64,000 nt of DNA from Propionibacterium sp. GTDB lineage: Bacteria; Actinomycetota; Actinomycetes; Propionibacteriales; Propionibacteriaceae. Within the stretch, counting starts at the first letter, position 1. The number at the start of each line of letters is the position of its first letter. This document shows positions 29,900-38,974 of the stretch, piece after piece. The notes beneath the pieces are model-generated. The model had not been told where the DNA came from. It searched no databases and saw only the letters and a program-made list of their open reading frames with translations. The position numbers were made by a program, and so were the translations under genes. The stretch covers positions 1-64,000 of the forward strand of contig JAAYVB010000010.1 in NCBI GenBank assembly GCA_012517405.1. The letters are read 5' to 3'.

Positions 29900-32021
29900 C
29901 TTCGCAGCAGCCCACGACGCGGCACGGCGTGCCGGCCAGTTCACCAAGACACTCGCCTGGGCGCTTGGCGTCACCGAGCAAGCTGTGCGCGACGCCCGAC
30001 AGGCCCACCTCGGGCTCGTGCAGGATGCGGCCCGCGAGCAGATCGATCGCATGGACATCGATTCGCTGCGAGAGGTCACCTCGGCCACCAGCCTCTATCT
30101 CGCGCCGCTGCGCGCCGCCGGCATCACCACCGTGGGACAGGTGCAGCGGACCCCCGATGCCGTGCTGCGCAGGCTGCCCGGGATGGGCACCGCGCGTATC
30201 CGGGCCATTCGAACCGCGACCCAGGCGGTCTGGGAAGCCGCCGTCGCTGCTCAGCCGGTCATGCTGGATCCCGCTGCCCGCACGCCCTTCAGCAGCAGGC
30301 TGGTCTGCGCTTTGGCCACGACCCTGCACTCGCGCGAGGCGGCAGTCGCGATCGGACGCTGGCAGGACGACCGGCAGCCCGAACTCGCCGATCTGCTGGC
30401 GCAGACCACCCCGGCGCGCAACCGGATACGTTGGCTGTTCAGCTCCTCACAGCGCAGACTCGCTGCCACTACGGCAGGTCGGCGCCTGCTCGAGCTGATC
30501 GGCGACGGCACGCGACTTGCTGCGGCGTTCGAACAGATCAGCGCGTCCTCGCGCATCAGCATCGCCCAGGCCTGGCAGCTGTTCGAGCGAGATGCCGCGC
30601 AGTTCTATGCAGAGCTGGAACGGCTGACCGGCGCCGGCGCTCCGGGGGCGGCGGTGACCGGCGGGTTGGCGGCGGCCATCGTCACGCGGGTCGAGCGTCA
30701 GCCTCTTGATCTCTCGCTGCTGCGCGGATCGCTGCGCGCCTACCAGGATTTCGGCGCTCGCTTCATCCTGGCTCAACGCCGAGTGATAATCGGCGACGAG
30801 ATGGGCTTGGGCAAGACCTTCCAGGTGATCGCTGCGATGACTCATCTGGCAGCAGCCGAAGACGCCACCCATTTCGTCGTGGTATGCCCGGCGTCGGTGA
30901 CGATCAACTGGCAGCGCGAGATCCTGCAGCACAGCCTGCTCACCCCCTATCTGGCACACGGCGAGCAGCGCGACCAGGTACTCCACGACTGGGCGTCCAG
31001 CAGCCGCTCGGTGCTGATCACCACCTACGAGACCCTGCGGTCGCTGGACTGGCCCCCGGTGCAGGCATCGATGGTGACCATCGATGAGGCGCACTACATC
31101 AAGAACCCGGCCACCAAACGGACGCAGGCCTGCGCGCGGCTGATATCGGCTAGCCCGTATGTGGCTTTGCTGAGCGGCACGCCCATGGAGAACCGGGTGG
31201 ACGAGTTCGTCGAGCTGATTCGCCTCGTCCAGCCCGAGTTGCTCAGCAGTCTGGACCGCCCTCGCCTGCGGCTGGGGCCGAGAGCATTTCGTCGCGCGGT
31301 GGCGGCGGTCTATCTGCGTCGCAGCCAATCCGATGTGCTGATGGAACTGCCCGAACGCATCGACACCGACGACTGGGTGCACCTGGGCAGCGACGAGATG
31401 CACGCCTACCGCGCGGCTGTCGAGGCAGGCAACTGGATGGCGATGCGGCAGGCCGGGTTTCGTGGCAGATCGCCCGAGAAACTGGAGCGCCTGCTGGATC
31501 TGTGCGCAGAGGCAGGCGCCAATGGCCGCAAGGTGGTCGTCTTCTCGTATTTCCTGGATGTCCTCGAACGTGTCTGCCGGGAGCTGGGGCCGCTGGCGGC
31601 AGGCCCGATCACCGGGGCTGTTCCGGCACGACGACGCCAGGAGGTCCTCGACGAGTTCAGTTCGACCGACCACCTTCAGGTCCTGGTGGCGCAGATACAG
31701 GTGGGAGGAATCGGCCTCAACATTCAGTCCGCCGCCGTCGTCGTGCTCTGCGAACCGCAGCTGAAGCCGAGCACCGAGGCACAGGCCATCGCTCGCGTCC
31801 ACCGCATGGGACAGATCCACCGGGTCGAGGTGCACCGGCTCTGCGCCGCCGACAGCATCGACGAACGCATCATCGCACTGCTGGTCGACAAGCAGCGGGC
31901 CTTCGACGACTTCGCCGCGCACAGTGCACTGGCCGCAGCCTCATCGGACGCGACCAACCCCAGCCGCGACGCGCTCGCAAGACAGCTGATAGCGGCCGAA
32001 CAGGCCCGGCTGGGGATCTGA
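29886..32021 (+). CDS. SNF2-family helicase with N-terminal helix-hairpin-helix
   Basis: A 711-residue DNA-dependent ATPase. Residues ~76-110 contain a helix-hairpin-helix (TTVGQVQRTPDAVLRRLPGMG), a non-specific DNA-binding unit. The Snf2 core follows from about residue 285: motif I GDEMGLGKTFQ (about 302), the DEAH motif VTIDEAHYIKNP, SGTPMENRVDEF, then the helicase C domain with VVFSYFLDVLERVC, VGGIGLNIQSA and IARVHRMGQIHRVEVHRL. The middle (about 115-280) is unrecognised. It begins inside the methyltransferase gene, so the two are translationally coupled. A role in DNA repair or chromatin-like remodelling is likely; the partner is unknown. Confidence 0.88.
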   Translation: MGSPDFAAAHDAARRAGQFTKTLAWALGVTEQAVRDARQAHLGLVQDAAREQIDRMDIDSLREVTSATSLYLAPLRAAGITTVGQVQRTPDAVLRRLPGMGTARIRAIRTATQAVWEAAVAAQPVMLDPAARTPFSSRLVCALATTLHSREAAVAIGRWQDDRQPELADLLAQTTPARNRIRWLFSSSQRRLAATTAGRRLLELIGDGTRLAAAFEQISASSRISIAQAWQLFERDAAQFYAELERLTGAGAPGAAVTGGLAAAIVTRVERQPLDLSLLRGSLRAYQDFGARFILAQRRVIIGDEMGLGKTFQVIAAMTHLAAAEDATHFVVVCPASVTINWQREILQHSLLTPYLAHGEQRDQVLHDWASSSRSVLITTYETLRSLDWPPVQASMVTIDEAHYIKNPATKRTQACARLISASPYVALLSGTPMENRVDEFVELIRLVQPELLSSLDRPRLRLGPRAFRRAVAAVYLRRSQSDVLMELPERIDTDDWVHLGSDEMHAYRAAVEAGNWMAMRQAGFRGRSPEKLERLLDLCAEAGANGRKVVVFSYFLDVLERVCRELGPLAAGPITGAVPARRRQEVLDEFSSTDHLQVLVAQIQVGGIGLNIQSAAVVVLCEPQLKPSTEAQAIARVHRMGQIHRVEVHRLCAADSIDERIIALLVDKQRAFDDFAAHSALAAASSDATNPSRDALARQLIAAEQARLGI

Positions 32022-32092
32022 GCCGGGGCACATCGTGGGCTCCAACCGCCGAAATGGGCGCGCTGTCGGGCCGGCAATTCGAATCGCGGGGC

Positions 32093-33268
32093 ATGCTTGA
32101 TGACATGCCCACCTGGCTCCAGCCGACATCCCCGGCAATATTGATCATCATCGTCGCGCTGCTGCTCGCCACCTTGGGGTGGACGCTCGTCTGGTTGCCG
32201 ACTCATCGGCATCCCCGCCGGCATCACGCGATCGGCCAGCAATCCATCGCGGTGCTGGTGAGCATCGCCTTGTCGCTGATGCTGGCCTTCGTCGTACTCA
32301 ATCAGCAGAACAGCTGGTTCACCACCTGGTCGAGCATGGGTGGGGTCGGCGATCTCAGCCACAGCGAGACCGTCGGCGATCCGACACCGACCAGCCAAGA
32401 CCCCATCGCGTGGCAGACCGGCACTCCCACCGACCTGCAGGCCGACCCGCGCAGCAATCCTGCCTTCGCGGAGCAGAGCTGGGTCGATCCGGCGCCCGAA
32501 GGGCAGTACTTGACGGTGTCGATCCCCGGCCCGGCCAGCGGGCATACCTCCTCGGCGTTGGTCTGGCTGCCGCCGTCGTATCTGGATCATCCGGAGCGCT
32601 TCTATCCGGTGCTGATCGGGTTCCCGGGACTGCCCGGCTCGATCAATGCGGTCGCCGACGGTCTGCACCCCGACGAGCTCATCACGTCATTGAGTTCCCA
32701 GGGTCAGTTGCGCGAGAGCATCGTGGTGATTCCCGACGTCTTCCCGGACAATGTCGATACCGAATGCGTGGACGCCTCCGACGGCTCGATCCTCATGGAG
32801 ACCTTCGTCACTCGCGATGTCGTCGGCTGGATCCGGACGAACCTGCGAGCCGATTCCGATCGCGCCGGCTGGACGACCATCGGATACAGCGCGGGCGGCT
32901 TCTGCTCGTCCATGCTCACCATGCGCCACCCGGACATCTTCGGTTCAAGCATCAATATGTCTGGATACTTCGTGGCCGGTTTCGAAGGACCCAAGCTGCG
33001 CGAAGATGGCGATACCACCTATGACCTGACCGTTCTCGCCCAGACCGATCCACCCGACGTCGATCTGTGGTTCTACGCCGCGAAGGATGACCAGATGGCC
33101 TACGAAGCATGGCAGAGCTTCAATTCCGTCGTCCAACCGCCCACCTCACTGACCACCGAACTCGTGGAGAGCGGCGGTCACACGACCCAGGTGTGGGCGG
33201 CCGGGTTGGCGTCCGGGCTGAAGTGGCTGGGCCAGACCCAGCCCCACTTCGCATGGCAGGCAGCATGA
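32093..33268 (+). CDS. membrane-anchored alpha/beta-hydrolase (esterase family)
   Basis: A 391-residue protein. Two N-terminal helices (about residues 12-33 and 49-68) anchor it. The extracytoplasmic part is an alpha/beta hydrolase of the putative-esterase (Esterase D/antigen 85-like) family. The nucleophile is in GYSAGGFCSS, an acidic residue candidate lies in YAAKDDQMA, and the histidine in ESGGHTTQVW. It overlaps lysX by 4 bases (ATGA), so it is part of the same operon and probably acts on an envelope lipid or acyl group; this is inference. Start: ATG 32093 with GCGGGG upstream; in-frame ATGs at 32054 and 32105 are possible. Confidence 0.8.
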   Translation: MLDDMPTWLQPTSPAILIIIVALLLATLGWTLVWLPTHRHPRRHHAIGQQSIAVLVSIALSLMLAFVVLNQQNSWFTTWSSMGGVGDLSHSETVGDPTPTSQDPIAWQTGTPTDLQADPRSNPAFAEQSWVDPAPEGQYLTVSIPGPASGHTSSALVWLPPSYLDHPERFYPVLIGFPGLPGSINAVADGLHPDELITSLSSQGQLRESIVVIPDVFPDNVDTECVDASDGSILMETFVTRDVVGWIRTNLRADSDRAGWTTIGYSAGGFCSSMLTMRHPDIFGSSINMSGYFVAGFEGPKLREDGDTTYDLTVLAQTDPPDVDLWFYAAKDDQMAYEAWQSFNSVVQPPTSLTTELVESGGHTTQVWAAGLASGLKWLGQTQPHFAWQAA

Positions 33269-36200
33269 ACACGCCGGCTGCCGACACTGCGGCAGGCCCC
33301 GCCCGTAGCCAACGGTTGGCGAACGCGATCACGGGGGTTTACGCCATCGCGACCCTGGTCGCCTTGCTGATGTGGCTGAGCCGCCGGGTCTTCGCCAATC
33401 ATCTGCGTCTCAGCTGGGCCGAGATGGCCTTCTGGACGGCCAACATCCCGGCGACCGCATCGATCGTCTCGTTCACCGGGCTCGGACTGCTGACTGTCGG
33501 CCTGCTGTACCACAAGCGTCTTGCCCTGTGGATCGTGATTGTGATGCAGATCATCGGCGGCGCGTGGGCCGGCGTGGGCATCGTGATGATCACCGCGGTG
33601 TCGAACGAGCCGGAGATCTTGGCCAGACGCGACGAGGTGCTGCCGCTGCTGGTCGTCTCGGTGGCCATCGCGGTGCTGACGATCCCGATACTGGTGCGGC
33701 TGCGGTCGGCCTTCCCTGCCCGGGTGCCACCGGGTTCGTGGGCGGCCGCTCTCGGCGTGCTGGGCGGCGGGCTGGTGCTGGCGATAGCCGCCACCGAGGC
33801 GCTGGTGCTGATCTGGCCGGGAGCCAGCGGCCCGGCCTGGCAGCAGACGGTGACCGCGCTGATGCATGCCGTCGGCATGACCCCGCCGCACTCCTGGAAC
33901 GTCCACGTCGCCCATCTGGTGCCGCAGATCGCCTCACTGATCATGGCGATCGCGCTGGTCGCGGCCACCATCATCTTCCTGCGCTCGTCCAGATCCGATG
34001 AACAGTGGAACCCGGACTCCGCACTGACCGCCCGCCGGATGATCGCCCGGTACGGCGACAGCGACTCGCTCAGCTACTTCAATACTCGCGGCGACAAGCT
34101 GCTGCACTTCTCCCCCGACGGAAAGGCGGCAGTGGCCTACCGGGTGGTCGCCGGGGTCTGCCTGGCATCCAGTGACCCGCTCGGCGACCCGCACTCGTGG
34201 CCGCAGGCGATCACCACCTGGCAGGACGAGGCGCGCCGCTACGGCTGGGTCCCGGCCGTGTTGTCGTGCAGCGAAGCAGGCGCCCGCTCGTACAACAAGG
34301 TGCTCGGCTACGGCATTCTGCAGCTGGGGGATGAGGCGATCCTCACCACAGAGCGATTCCGGCTCGACTCGACCGCGATGACCGAGGTGCGGCGCTCGGT
34401 GAACCGGGCCCGCCGCGACGGGCTGACCGTCCGTATCACGCACACCGCAGACCTGGAGGCCGACGAACTGGCGGCGATCGGCAAGGCAGCCGACGAATGG
34501 CGCGAGGGCGATGAACGCGGCTTCTCCATGGCGCTCGGGCGTTTCGGCGATCCAGCCGACGGTCGCACGGTGGTGGCCACCGTGCACGATCCGGCCGGCA
34601 CGATGGTGGCGCTGCAGAGCTTCGTGCCGTGGGGACGCCGCGGACTGTCGCTGGATCTGATGCGCCGCAGCCCGGATGCGCCGAACGGCACCAACGATTT
34701 CCTGGTCGCCGAGTTGATGAGCTGGTGCGGCGACCACGGCATCGAGCATGTCTCGCTGAACTTCGCGTTCTTCCGGCAGGTCTTCGCCGAAGCAGAAGAC
34801 GTCGCTGCCCCCGCCTACCGCAAGGTGAACTCGCAAGTGCTGGGCCTGCTCGATCGGTTCTGGCAGATTCAGAGCCTGTACCGAGCGAACTCCAAGTACA
34901 ACCCGCAATGGACGCCCCGCTATGTCGCGCTGGCCAATCCCTTGACCATCCTGCAAGTGGCCGTCGCCTGCCTGATCGCCGAGGGCTTCCTGCGGGTGCC
35001 GTTCATGAAGTCTCAGCAGCCCGACAAGCTCGAGTTCACCACCGAGCAACTCGCCGAGCTGGAACAGATCGAGACCCCGCCGCCGCCGGAGACCGACCTG
35101 CATTCACGGGGATCCGACCAGACCCGGCAGCGGCTGACACATCTGGCCGCGCTCGAGGCGGCCGGGCGGCCCGGGTACCCGGTGGGCCACCGGACATCGG
35201 TCTGGCTGTCGTCCCTGAAACCGGGTGCTGCCGGGGCCGATGGGCGGCCGGTGGCCGGACGGGTGCGCCGCATCCGCGATCACGGCGGAGTCTGTTTCGC
35301 AGACCTGACCGACCACGGTGTCAACCTGCAGCTGTTGCTCGACGCCCAGACGCTCGGACGCGACCAGGTACACCAGTTCGCTCAGCTGGTCGATTCCGGT
35401 GACATCATCGACGCCACGGGCAAACCCGGGCAATCCCGCAACGGCACCGCGTCCCTGCTGGTCACCGGGTGGACGATGCTCGCCAAGGCGGTGCATCCGG
35501 TGCCCTGGCAGGGACTGGCCGACCCGCAGACGCGGGCACGCAACCGCTCGCTCGATCTGCTCATCAATCCGTCCGAGCTCGATCTGCTGCTGGCCCGCAG
35601 CCGGGGCATCGCGGCGGTGCGGCAGACCCTGCTGGACGAGGGATTCTCCGAGGTCGAGACGCCGATTCTGGGTACCACCAACGGCGGGGCGACTGCTCGT
35701 CCCTTCCGCACGCACATCAACGCCTACGACACCGATCTGGTGCTGCGCATCGCGCCCGAACTGCCCCTGAAACGGCTGCTGGTGGCCGGCATGGGCCCGA
35801 TCTTCGAGATCGGACGCAACTTCCGCAACGAGGGCGTCGACAACACCCACAATCCGGAGTTCACCGTGGTGGAGGCCTACCAACCGCTGGCCGACTACGT
35901 CGATATGCGGCTGCTCACCCAGCGGATCATCCAGAATGCCGCCATCGCCGTGCACGGGAGCGCGATGCTGCCGCTGCGTGATGCGAATGGCTCGCTGAAG
36001 CTGACCGATGTCAGCGGTGACTGGCCGGTCGTGCCGGTCTCGGAGGCCGTCTCGGCCAAGCTCGGCCGCCAGGTCAGCATTCATACCGATCTGGACGATC
36101 TGATCGAGATCGCCCGCAATCTGAACATCGACCTGAAGGAGGGGCTCGGTCCGGGCGCGGTGCTGGAGGAGATCTACGGTGTGCTGGTCGAGAAGACGAC

Positions 36201-36567
36201 GGTCTTTCCCACCTTCTACACCGACTTCCCGGAGGAGAGCTCGCCGCTGACCGCCCGGCATCGCAGCAAGCCGGGGCTGGTGGAACGCTGGGATCTGGTG
36301 GCCGGTGGCATGGAGCTGGGCACTGCGTACTCCGAGCTGGCCGATCCGCTGATCCAGCGTTCCCGGCTGGCCGAGCAATCCTGGTTGGCCGCGCAGGGCG
36401 ACCCGGAAGCGATGGAGATCGACGAGGACTTCCTCAGCGCACTGGAGCTCGGTATGCCGCCGACCGGCGGACTGGGCATCGGCCTGGACCGGCTGATCAT
36501 GGCGATCACCGGCAGCACCATCCGTCAGGTCCTGACCTTCCCCTTCGTCAAACCGGTCGGACGCTGA
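33265..36567 (+). CDS. lysX: bifunctional lysyl-phosphatidylglycerol synthase LysX
   Basis: An 1100-residue fusion. Residues ~25-235 are six or so membrane helices. Residues ~250-560 form the DUF2156/MprF aminoacyl-phosphatidylglycerol transferase domain (SYFNTRGDKLLHFSPDGKA, SLDLMRRSPDAPNG). From about 640 a complete class II lysyl-tRNA synthetase follows: OB fold, then IFEIGRNFRNEGVDNTHNPE at ~850 and the ATP motif GLGIGLDRLIMAITG at the C-terminus. It charges tRNA-Lys and transfers lysine to phosphatidylglycerol, reducing membrane negative charge. In M. tuberculosis LysX does this and gives resistance to cationic peptides. The start is taken at the ATGA overlap with the esterase; the open frame extends upstream. 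Confidence 0.95.
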   Translation: MNTPAADTAAGPARSQRLANAITGVYAIATLVALLMWLSRRVFANHLRLSWAEMAFWTANIPATASIVSFTGLGLLTVGLLYHKRLALWIVIVMQIIGGAWAGVGIVMITAVSNEPEILARRDEVLPLLVVSVAIAVLTIPILVRLRSAFPARVPPGSWAAALGVLGGGLVLAIAATEALVLIWPGASGPAWQQTVTALMHAVGMTPPHSWNVHVAHLVPQIASLIMAIALVAATIIFLRSSRSDEQWNPDSALTARRMIARYGDSDSLSYFNTRGDKLLHFSPDGKAAVAYRVVAGVCLASSDPLGDPHSWPQAITTWQDEARRYGWVPAVLSCSEAGARSYNKVLGYGILQLGDEAILTTERFRLDSTAMTEVRRSVNRARRDGLTVRITHTADLEADELAAIGKAADEWREGDERGFSMALGRFGDPADGRTVVATVHDPAGTMVALQSFVPWGRRGLSLDLMRRSPDAPNGTNDFLVAELMSWCGDHGIEHVSLNFAFFRQVFAEAEDVAAPAYRKVNSQVLGLLDRFWQIQSLYRANSKYNPQWTPRYVALANPLTILQVAVACLIAEGFLRVPFMKSQQPDKLEFTTEQLAELEQIETPPPPETDLHSRGSDQTRQRLTHLAALEAAGRPGYPVGHRTSVWLSSLKPGAAGADGRPVAGRVRRIRDHGGVCFADLTDHGVNLQLLLDAQTLGRDQVHQFAQLVDSGDIIDATGKPGQSRNGTASLLVTGWTMLAKAVHPVPWQGLADPQTRARNRSLDLLINPSELDLLLARSRGIAAVRQTLLDEGFSEVETPILGTTNGGATARPFRTHINAYDTDLVLRIAPELPLKRLLVAGMGPIFEIGRNFRNEGVDNTHNPEFTVVEAYQPLADYVDMRLLTQRIIQNAAIAVHGSAMLPLRDANGSLKLTDVSGDWPVVPVSEAVSAKLGRQVSIHTDLDDLIEIARNLNIDLKEGLGPGAVLEEIYGVLVEKTTVFPTFYTDFPEESSPLTARHRSKPGLVERWDLVAGGMELGTAYSELADPLIQRSRLAEQSWLAAQGDPEAMEIDEDFLSALELGMPPTGGLGIGLDRLIMAITGSTIRQVLTFPFVKPVGR

Positions 36568-36629
36568 CCGCCTCGTCCGTGCCAACCGCTGCCGGGGGCG
36601 GGGCTGCAGACCCAACTGCTTACAACCGC

Positions 36630-36648
36630 TTAGGTGCACCTAAGCTAG
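36630..36648. promoter_or_regulatory. DtxR/IdeR-like iron box
   Basis: The 19-base site matches the DtxR consensus (TTAGGTTAGCCTAACCTAA) at 14 positions, and GCTTAGGTGCACCTAAGC (36628-36645) is a perfect palindrome. It covers the -10 hexamer of the YwiC-like gene, a position where a bound repressor would block transcription. Confidence 0.65.
36641..36646 (+). promoter_or_regulatory. -10 hexamer of the YwiC-like gene
   Basis: TAAGCT ends 6 bases before the ATG at 36653 and lies inside the DtxR-like box. Confidence 0.55.
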
Positions 36649-36652
36649 GACG

Positions 36653-37603
36653 ATGACTCACAGGCCAACGACATCGCGCCGGCGCCCGCGCAGATCTACC
36701 GCGGCGCGCGGCTGGCTGCCGAACCAGCACGGCGCGTGGGCGATGCTGATCGTCCCCTTCATCGTCGGCGTGGTCCTGAGATCGCGGGCCGGCGAGCCTG
36801 GGGGTGCGTGGCTCATCCCGCTGGCCGCGGCTGAATTCGCCGCCTACTTCGCCTTCAACGTGCTCGGATTGTGGCTGCACGCCGCCCCGGCACGCCGCGC
36901 CGGATTTCGTCCGGCACTGATCACGTACACGGCGATCACCGCGGTCACCGCGGTCCTGGTGATCGTCCTCGGTGGCCGGCCACTGCTGGGCTGGTTGCCG
37001 GTCGCCCTGCCGCTGATGGCCTGGGCGATCTGGCAGGCCTCCCGCAAACAGGACCGCTCGGTCACCAGCGGGTTGGCGACCGTCGCACTGGCCGTGGGGA
37101 TGGGAGTGGTGATCCGATTCACCAGTCCATCGCAGATCGTGTCCAGTCCCGAAGACGCGCTGCGCGATATCGCCGTCTTCGTCGCGCTCTTCGGCTACTA
37201 CGCGGGCACGGTCTGGCATGTGAAGTCCCTCATCCGCGAGTGGGGAAACCGGCAGGCAAGACGCGACTCCATCATCTGGCACGTCGCGTTCATGGCGCTG
37301 ACCACTGCCGCAGCGGCGGCAAAGCTGCTGACCCCGGCCTGGCCGGTCTTTTTCGCGGTCTGCACCGCCCGCACCTGGTGGCTGTCCGCGCCGCCCGCCA
37401 CCCGGTCCACCTCCAACAGCACCACCCAGTCCATCTCCGGCAGCACCACCCAGTTCCCACCGCACTCCGCCACAGCCGCCGAGACCCGCCGCGTCACCGT
37501 GCCGCCCGCGACCGACCCCCCGCCGCGGCGTCCCCGGCCGCTGCAGATCGGCCTACTGGAGATCGCGATGAGCCTCGCTGCCCTGGTCATCGCGATCAGC
37601 TGA
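36653..37603 (+). CDS. YwiC-like family membrane protein
   Basis: A 316-residue membrane protein. After a basic N-terminus the hallmark GWLPNQHGAWAMLIVPFIVG appears, as in YwiC-like proteins. About seven to eight helices follow (residues ~35-245), with a polar 70-residue Ser/Thr/Pro-rich stretch and a last helix (LLEIAMSLAALVIAI) at the C-terminus. Function is unknown. The iron box over its promoter suggests expression under iron limitation, so a role in haem or iron handling is possible but unproven. Monocistronic. Confidence 0.85.
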   Translation: MTHRPTTSRRRPRRSTAARGWLPNQHGAWAMLIVPFIVGVVLRSRAGEPGGAWLIPLAAAEFAAYFAFNVLGLWLHAAPARRAGFRPALITYTAITAVTAVLVIVLGGRPLLGWLPVALPLMAWAIWQASRKQDRSVTSGLATVALAVGMGVVIRFTSPSQIVSSPEDALRDIAVFVALFGYYAGTVWHVKSLIREWGNRQARRDSIIWHVAFMALTTAAAAAKLLTPAWPVFFAVCTARTWWLSAPPATRSTSNSTTQSISGSTTQFPPHSATAAETRRVTVPPATDPPPRRPRPLQIGLLEIAMSLAALVIAIS

Positions 37604-37668
37604 GCGACCCGCACCTCACTTTTCGGACGAACGCCGACCGCCCGGCCCCACGCGCCGCATCGGCCCGC

Positions 37669-37674
37669 TAGCGT
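37669..37674 (+). promoter_or_regulatory. -10 hexamer of the DUF1015 gene
   Basis: TAGCGT ends 7 bases before the GTG at 37682 and favours it over the in-frame GTG at 37676. Confidence 0.45.
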
Positions 37675-37681
37675 AGTGTCC

Positions 37682-38896
37682 GTGCCACGATTCGAACCGT
37701 TCAACGCCATTCGCTACGCCTCGAACGTCAACTGGGACGAGGTCATCGCCCCGCCCTACGATGTGCTCTCCGACGACGACGTCATCGAGCTCGGCCGCCG
37801 AAGTCGGCACAACATCACCTGGATCGACGTGCCGCGCGGTGGCTCCGACCGCTACAAGGTGGCCGCCTACCTGCTCTGGGAGTGGCTCGAGAAGGGCATC
37901 CTGGAGCGTGATTCCGAGCCGTCGTTCACCATCTACCGGATGGACACGGTCGACGCCACTGGTACCCAGCGCACCATCTCGGGCGTCCTGGGTGGCCTCG
38001 AAGTCGTGGACGAGGGCGCCGGCGGCGTGTTGCCGCACGAGAAGACCACGAAGAAGGCCAGCACCGACCGCCTCGACCTGACCATCGCAACCGCAGCCAA
38101 CCTCTCCCCGGTGTGGGGGCTGTCACTGGCGTCCGGCCTGACGGCAGCATTGGCCGAGCCCGGCGAGCCGATCGGCCAGATCGAGGTCGACGGAGTCGTC
38201 CATCGCGCCGAACGAGTGACCGACCCCGACCGCATCGCGGCCATCCGGCAGATCATCGGCTCCGACGACGTGCTGATCGCCGACGGCCACCACCGCTATG
38301 GCGTCTCCAGGGTCTACCGCGACATGGTTCGCAAGGCGACCGGGCGCAAGGACACCGCCGCCGAACTCACCTTGACCTTCATCAACGAGTTGGTGGACGA
38401 CCAGCTGTCGATCGAGGCCATCCACCGCATCTACGACGGCTTGTCCTTCGACGAACTGAAGAATGCCCTGTCGGGCAGCTTCACCATCGAACCGATGACC
38501 GAGCCGCTCGGCCCGGCGACCCTCGCCCAGATGGTGGAGACCGAACGCCTGGTGCTGCTGGACCCCAAAGGTGAGCCCAGCTGGCTGGTTGCGCGTCCGG
38601 GAGCATTCAACGGCGTGCGCGCGCTCGACGGAGCCTGGCTGGAACACGCGCTGTCCGGCAGTAAGGCCCAGGTCAGCTACCAGCACGGCCTGGACGAAGT
38701 ACTCGCCGAACTCGACAACGCGGGCACCGGGCCGTTCGGCGGGCACGCCGGAGCGGTGCTGATCCGTCCGACCTCGCTGGCCGAGATCGAGCGGACTGCT
38801 CGTGAGGGGCTGCTGATGCCTCCGAAGTCCACCTTCTTCACCCCGAAACTGCGCACCGGTCTGGTCATCCGGCCCACGCAACGTCTCCCGCGCTAG
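37682..38896 (+). CDS. DUF1015 family protein
   Basis: A 404-residue soluble protein that is one DUF1015 domain from end to end. It begins PRFEPFNAIRY, continues with VIAPPYDVLSDDD and RGGSDRYKVAA, and has a central IADGHHRYGVSRVYRD. The DGHHR motif resembles the ParB/sulfiredoxin-like fold found in some free-serine kinases, so a kinase-like role is a guess only. A second conserved patch lies near the C-terminus (FTPKLRTGLVIRP). It is followed 78 bases later by the CoA-transferase gene, which has its own strong ribosome site. Confidence 0.82.
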   Translation: MPRFEPFNAIRYASNVNWDEVIAPPYDVLSDDDVIELGRRSRHNITWIDVPRGGSDRYKVAAYLLWEWLEKGILERDSEPSFTIYRMDTVDATGTQRTISGVLGGLEVVDEGAGGVLPHEKTTKKASTDRLDLTIATAANLSPVWGLSLASGLTAALAEPGEPIGQIEVDGVVHRAERVTDPDRIAAIRQIIGSDDVLIADGHHRYGVSRVYRDMVRKATGRKDTAAELTLTFINELVDDQLSIEAIHRIYDGLSFDELKNALSGSFTIEPMTEPLGPATLAQMVETERLVLLDPKGEPSWLVARPGAFNGVRALDGAWLEHALSGSKAQVSYQHGLDEVLAELDNAGTGPFGGHAGAVLIRPTSLAEIERTAREGLLMPPKSTFFTPKLRTGLVIRPTQRLPR

Positions 38897-38974
38897 CCCG
38901 GGACCGACCCCCTGATCACCAGCCAGATCCAAACCGATAACCTTTTAGCCGTAGGTTTTTCGACAGGAGGAGCA

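Noticed and set aside
29886-36567. Defence island around the SNF2 helicase
   Set aside because: No nuclease, phospholipase D-like or restriction-methylation partner is nearby; the neighbours are housekeeping and envelope genes.
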